DNA of 64,000 bases from Erythrobacter sp. HI0063. GTDB taxonomy: Bacteria; Pseudomonadota; Alphaproteobacteria; Sphingomonadales; Sphingomonadaceae. The stretch lies in NCBI RefSeq assembly GCF_001635685.1, contig NZ_LWFF01000333.1, positions 1-64,000 of the forward strand, in the 5' to 3' direction. Under the pieces are notes generated by a model. It searched no databases. It saw only the letters and a program-made list of their open reading frames with translations, and was not told where the DNA came from. Position numbers and translations under genes: made by a program. Every line of letters starts with the position of its first letter. Positions within the stretch are counted from its first letter, which is position 1. Below, piece after piece: positions 63,780-64,000 of this stretch.

Positions 63780-64000
63780 TCACCGCTCCACGCCGGGAGG
63801 TGGCATTCCGAACTGCCTAATAACCTTCTTCGCCTCGCTTACCGCCTCTTCCTGCTTCGGCGAAAGGATAGGACCAGCGCGCGCAATCATATCCGTTAGC
63901 GCGGCTGTGCGCTGCTCGGAGAGGGCCCAAGCTGCCATGAGGGATCTCGCCGCATCTTGCGCCCAATCGGGGGCAACCTTCCGCAACTGCGCCTGCAATT
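63780..64000 (-). CDS. hypothetical protein, 5' end beyond the window
   Basis: The frame is open through the right edge and ends with TGA at 63780. The visible 73 residues are helical and Ala/Arg/Gln-rich (AWALSEQRTAALTDMIARAG). No family is recognised. It may belong to an accessory segment behind tRNA-Trp. Confidence 0.5.
   Translation of the reverse strand, partial: LQAQLRKVAPDWAQDAARSLMAAWALSEQRTAALTDMIARAGPILSPKQEEAVSEAKKVIRQFGMPPPGVER

Noticed and set aside
1-64000. CRISPR arrays, insertion sequences, rRNA genes
   Set aside because: No regular short repeats with unique spacers, no transposase motif and no rRNA sequence were seen.

Overview
The window is about 64% G+C chromosomal DNA from an alphaproteobacterium, most likely Sphingomonadales and probably an Erythrobacter- or Sphingomonas-like member. 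The evidence is gene content and order: zinc-ribbon protein/ftsE-ftsX, metX-metW, hflK-hflC-degP, a DUF1674 (SdhAF4-like) gene beside rsmB, an NDUFA12/DUF2155/aat block, and an Oar-type TonB-dependent receptor followed by a TonB protein. No search was run, so the assignment is by recognition only.

Region by region. 1-10.9 kb is core: the end of an EAL protein, tRNA-Leu(GAG), ftsEX with ydcF and plsC, hisC, metXW, and a glutathione-dependent formaldehyde detoxification operon (frmA, cupin, VOC protein, fghA). 11-17.4 kb holds two small exported proteins, a GST, a tandem-repeat intergenic region, msrB, a class A PBP and DegP. 17.5-30.8 kb holds hflKC, mrp, a lone IorB-like molybdoenzyme subunit, hemH, a cytochrome P450 behind a perfect 16-bp palindrome, a 52-aa DUF1674 protein, rsmB, msrA, an exported methyltransferase-fold protein, a SIMPL lipoprotein, aguB, folK and tRNA-Lys.

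From tRNA-Lys (30.8 kb) to about 36.9 kb the DNA looks like a decayed accessory island: a frameshifted small YD-repeat gene, a large Rhs gene broken by three in-frame stops and a frameshift, an AT-rich tail, an orphan virB3, a winged-helix regulator, RadC, and a LuxR-type HTH membrane protein.

37.0-42.9 kb is the most interesting part. It is a compact cluster around an AS3MT-type arsenite methyltransferase (ArsM), with two arsenosugar-type glycosyltransferases (the first frameshifted), an SDR sugar-epimerase-like enzyme, a MerA-like FAD disulfide oxidoreductase and a Cys-rich radical SAM protein. I read it as a candidate organoarsenical (arsenosugar-like) pathway whose radical SAM enzyme does not look like the usual ArsS.

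43-64 kb returns to core and niche genes: DUF421, a queuosine-precursor transporter, a CNT nucleoside transporter, a 2OG-Fe(II) oxygenase, the Oar-like receptor and TonB, a heme oxygenase/bacteriophytochrome operon, a TelA/XpaC-like/PHA-granule trio, DUF389, a fatty acyl-AMP ligase, recX, DUF192, NDUFA12, DUF2155, aat and tRNA-Trp, then the edge of an unidentified gene.
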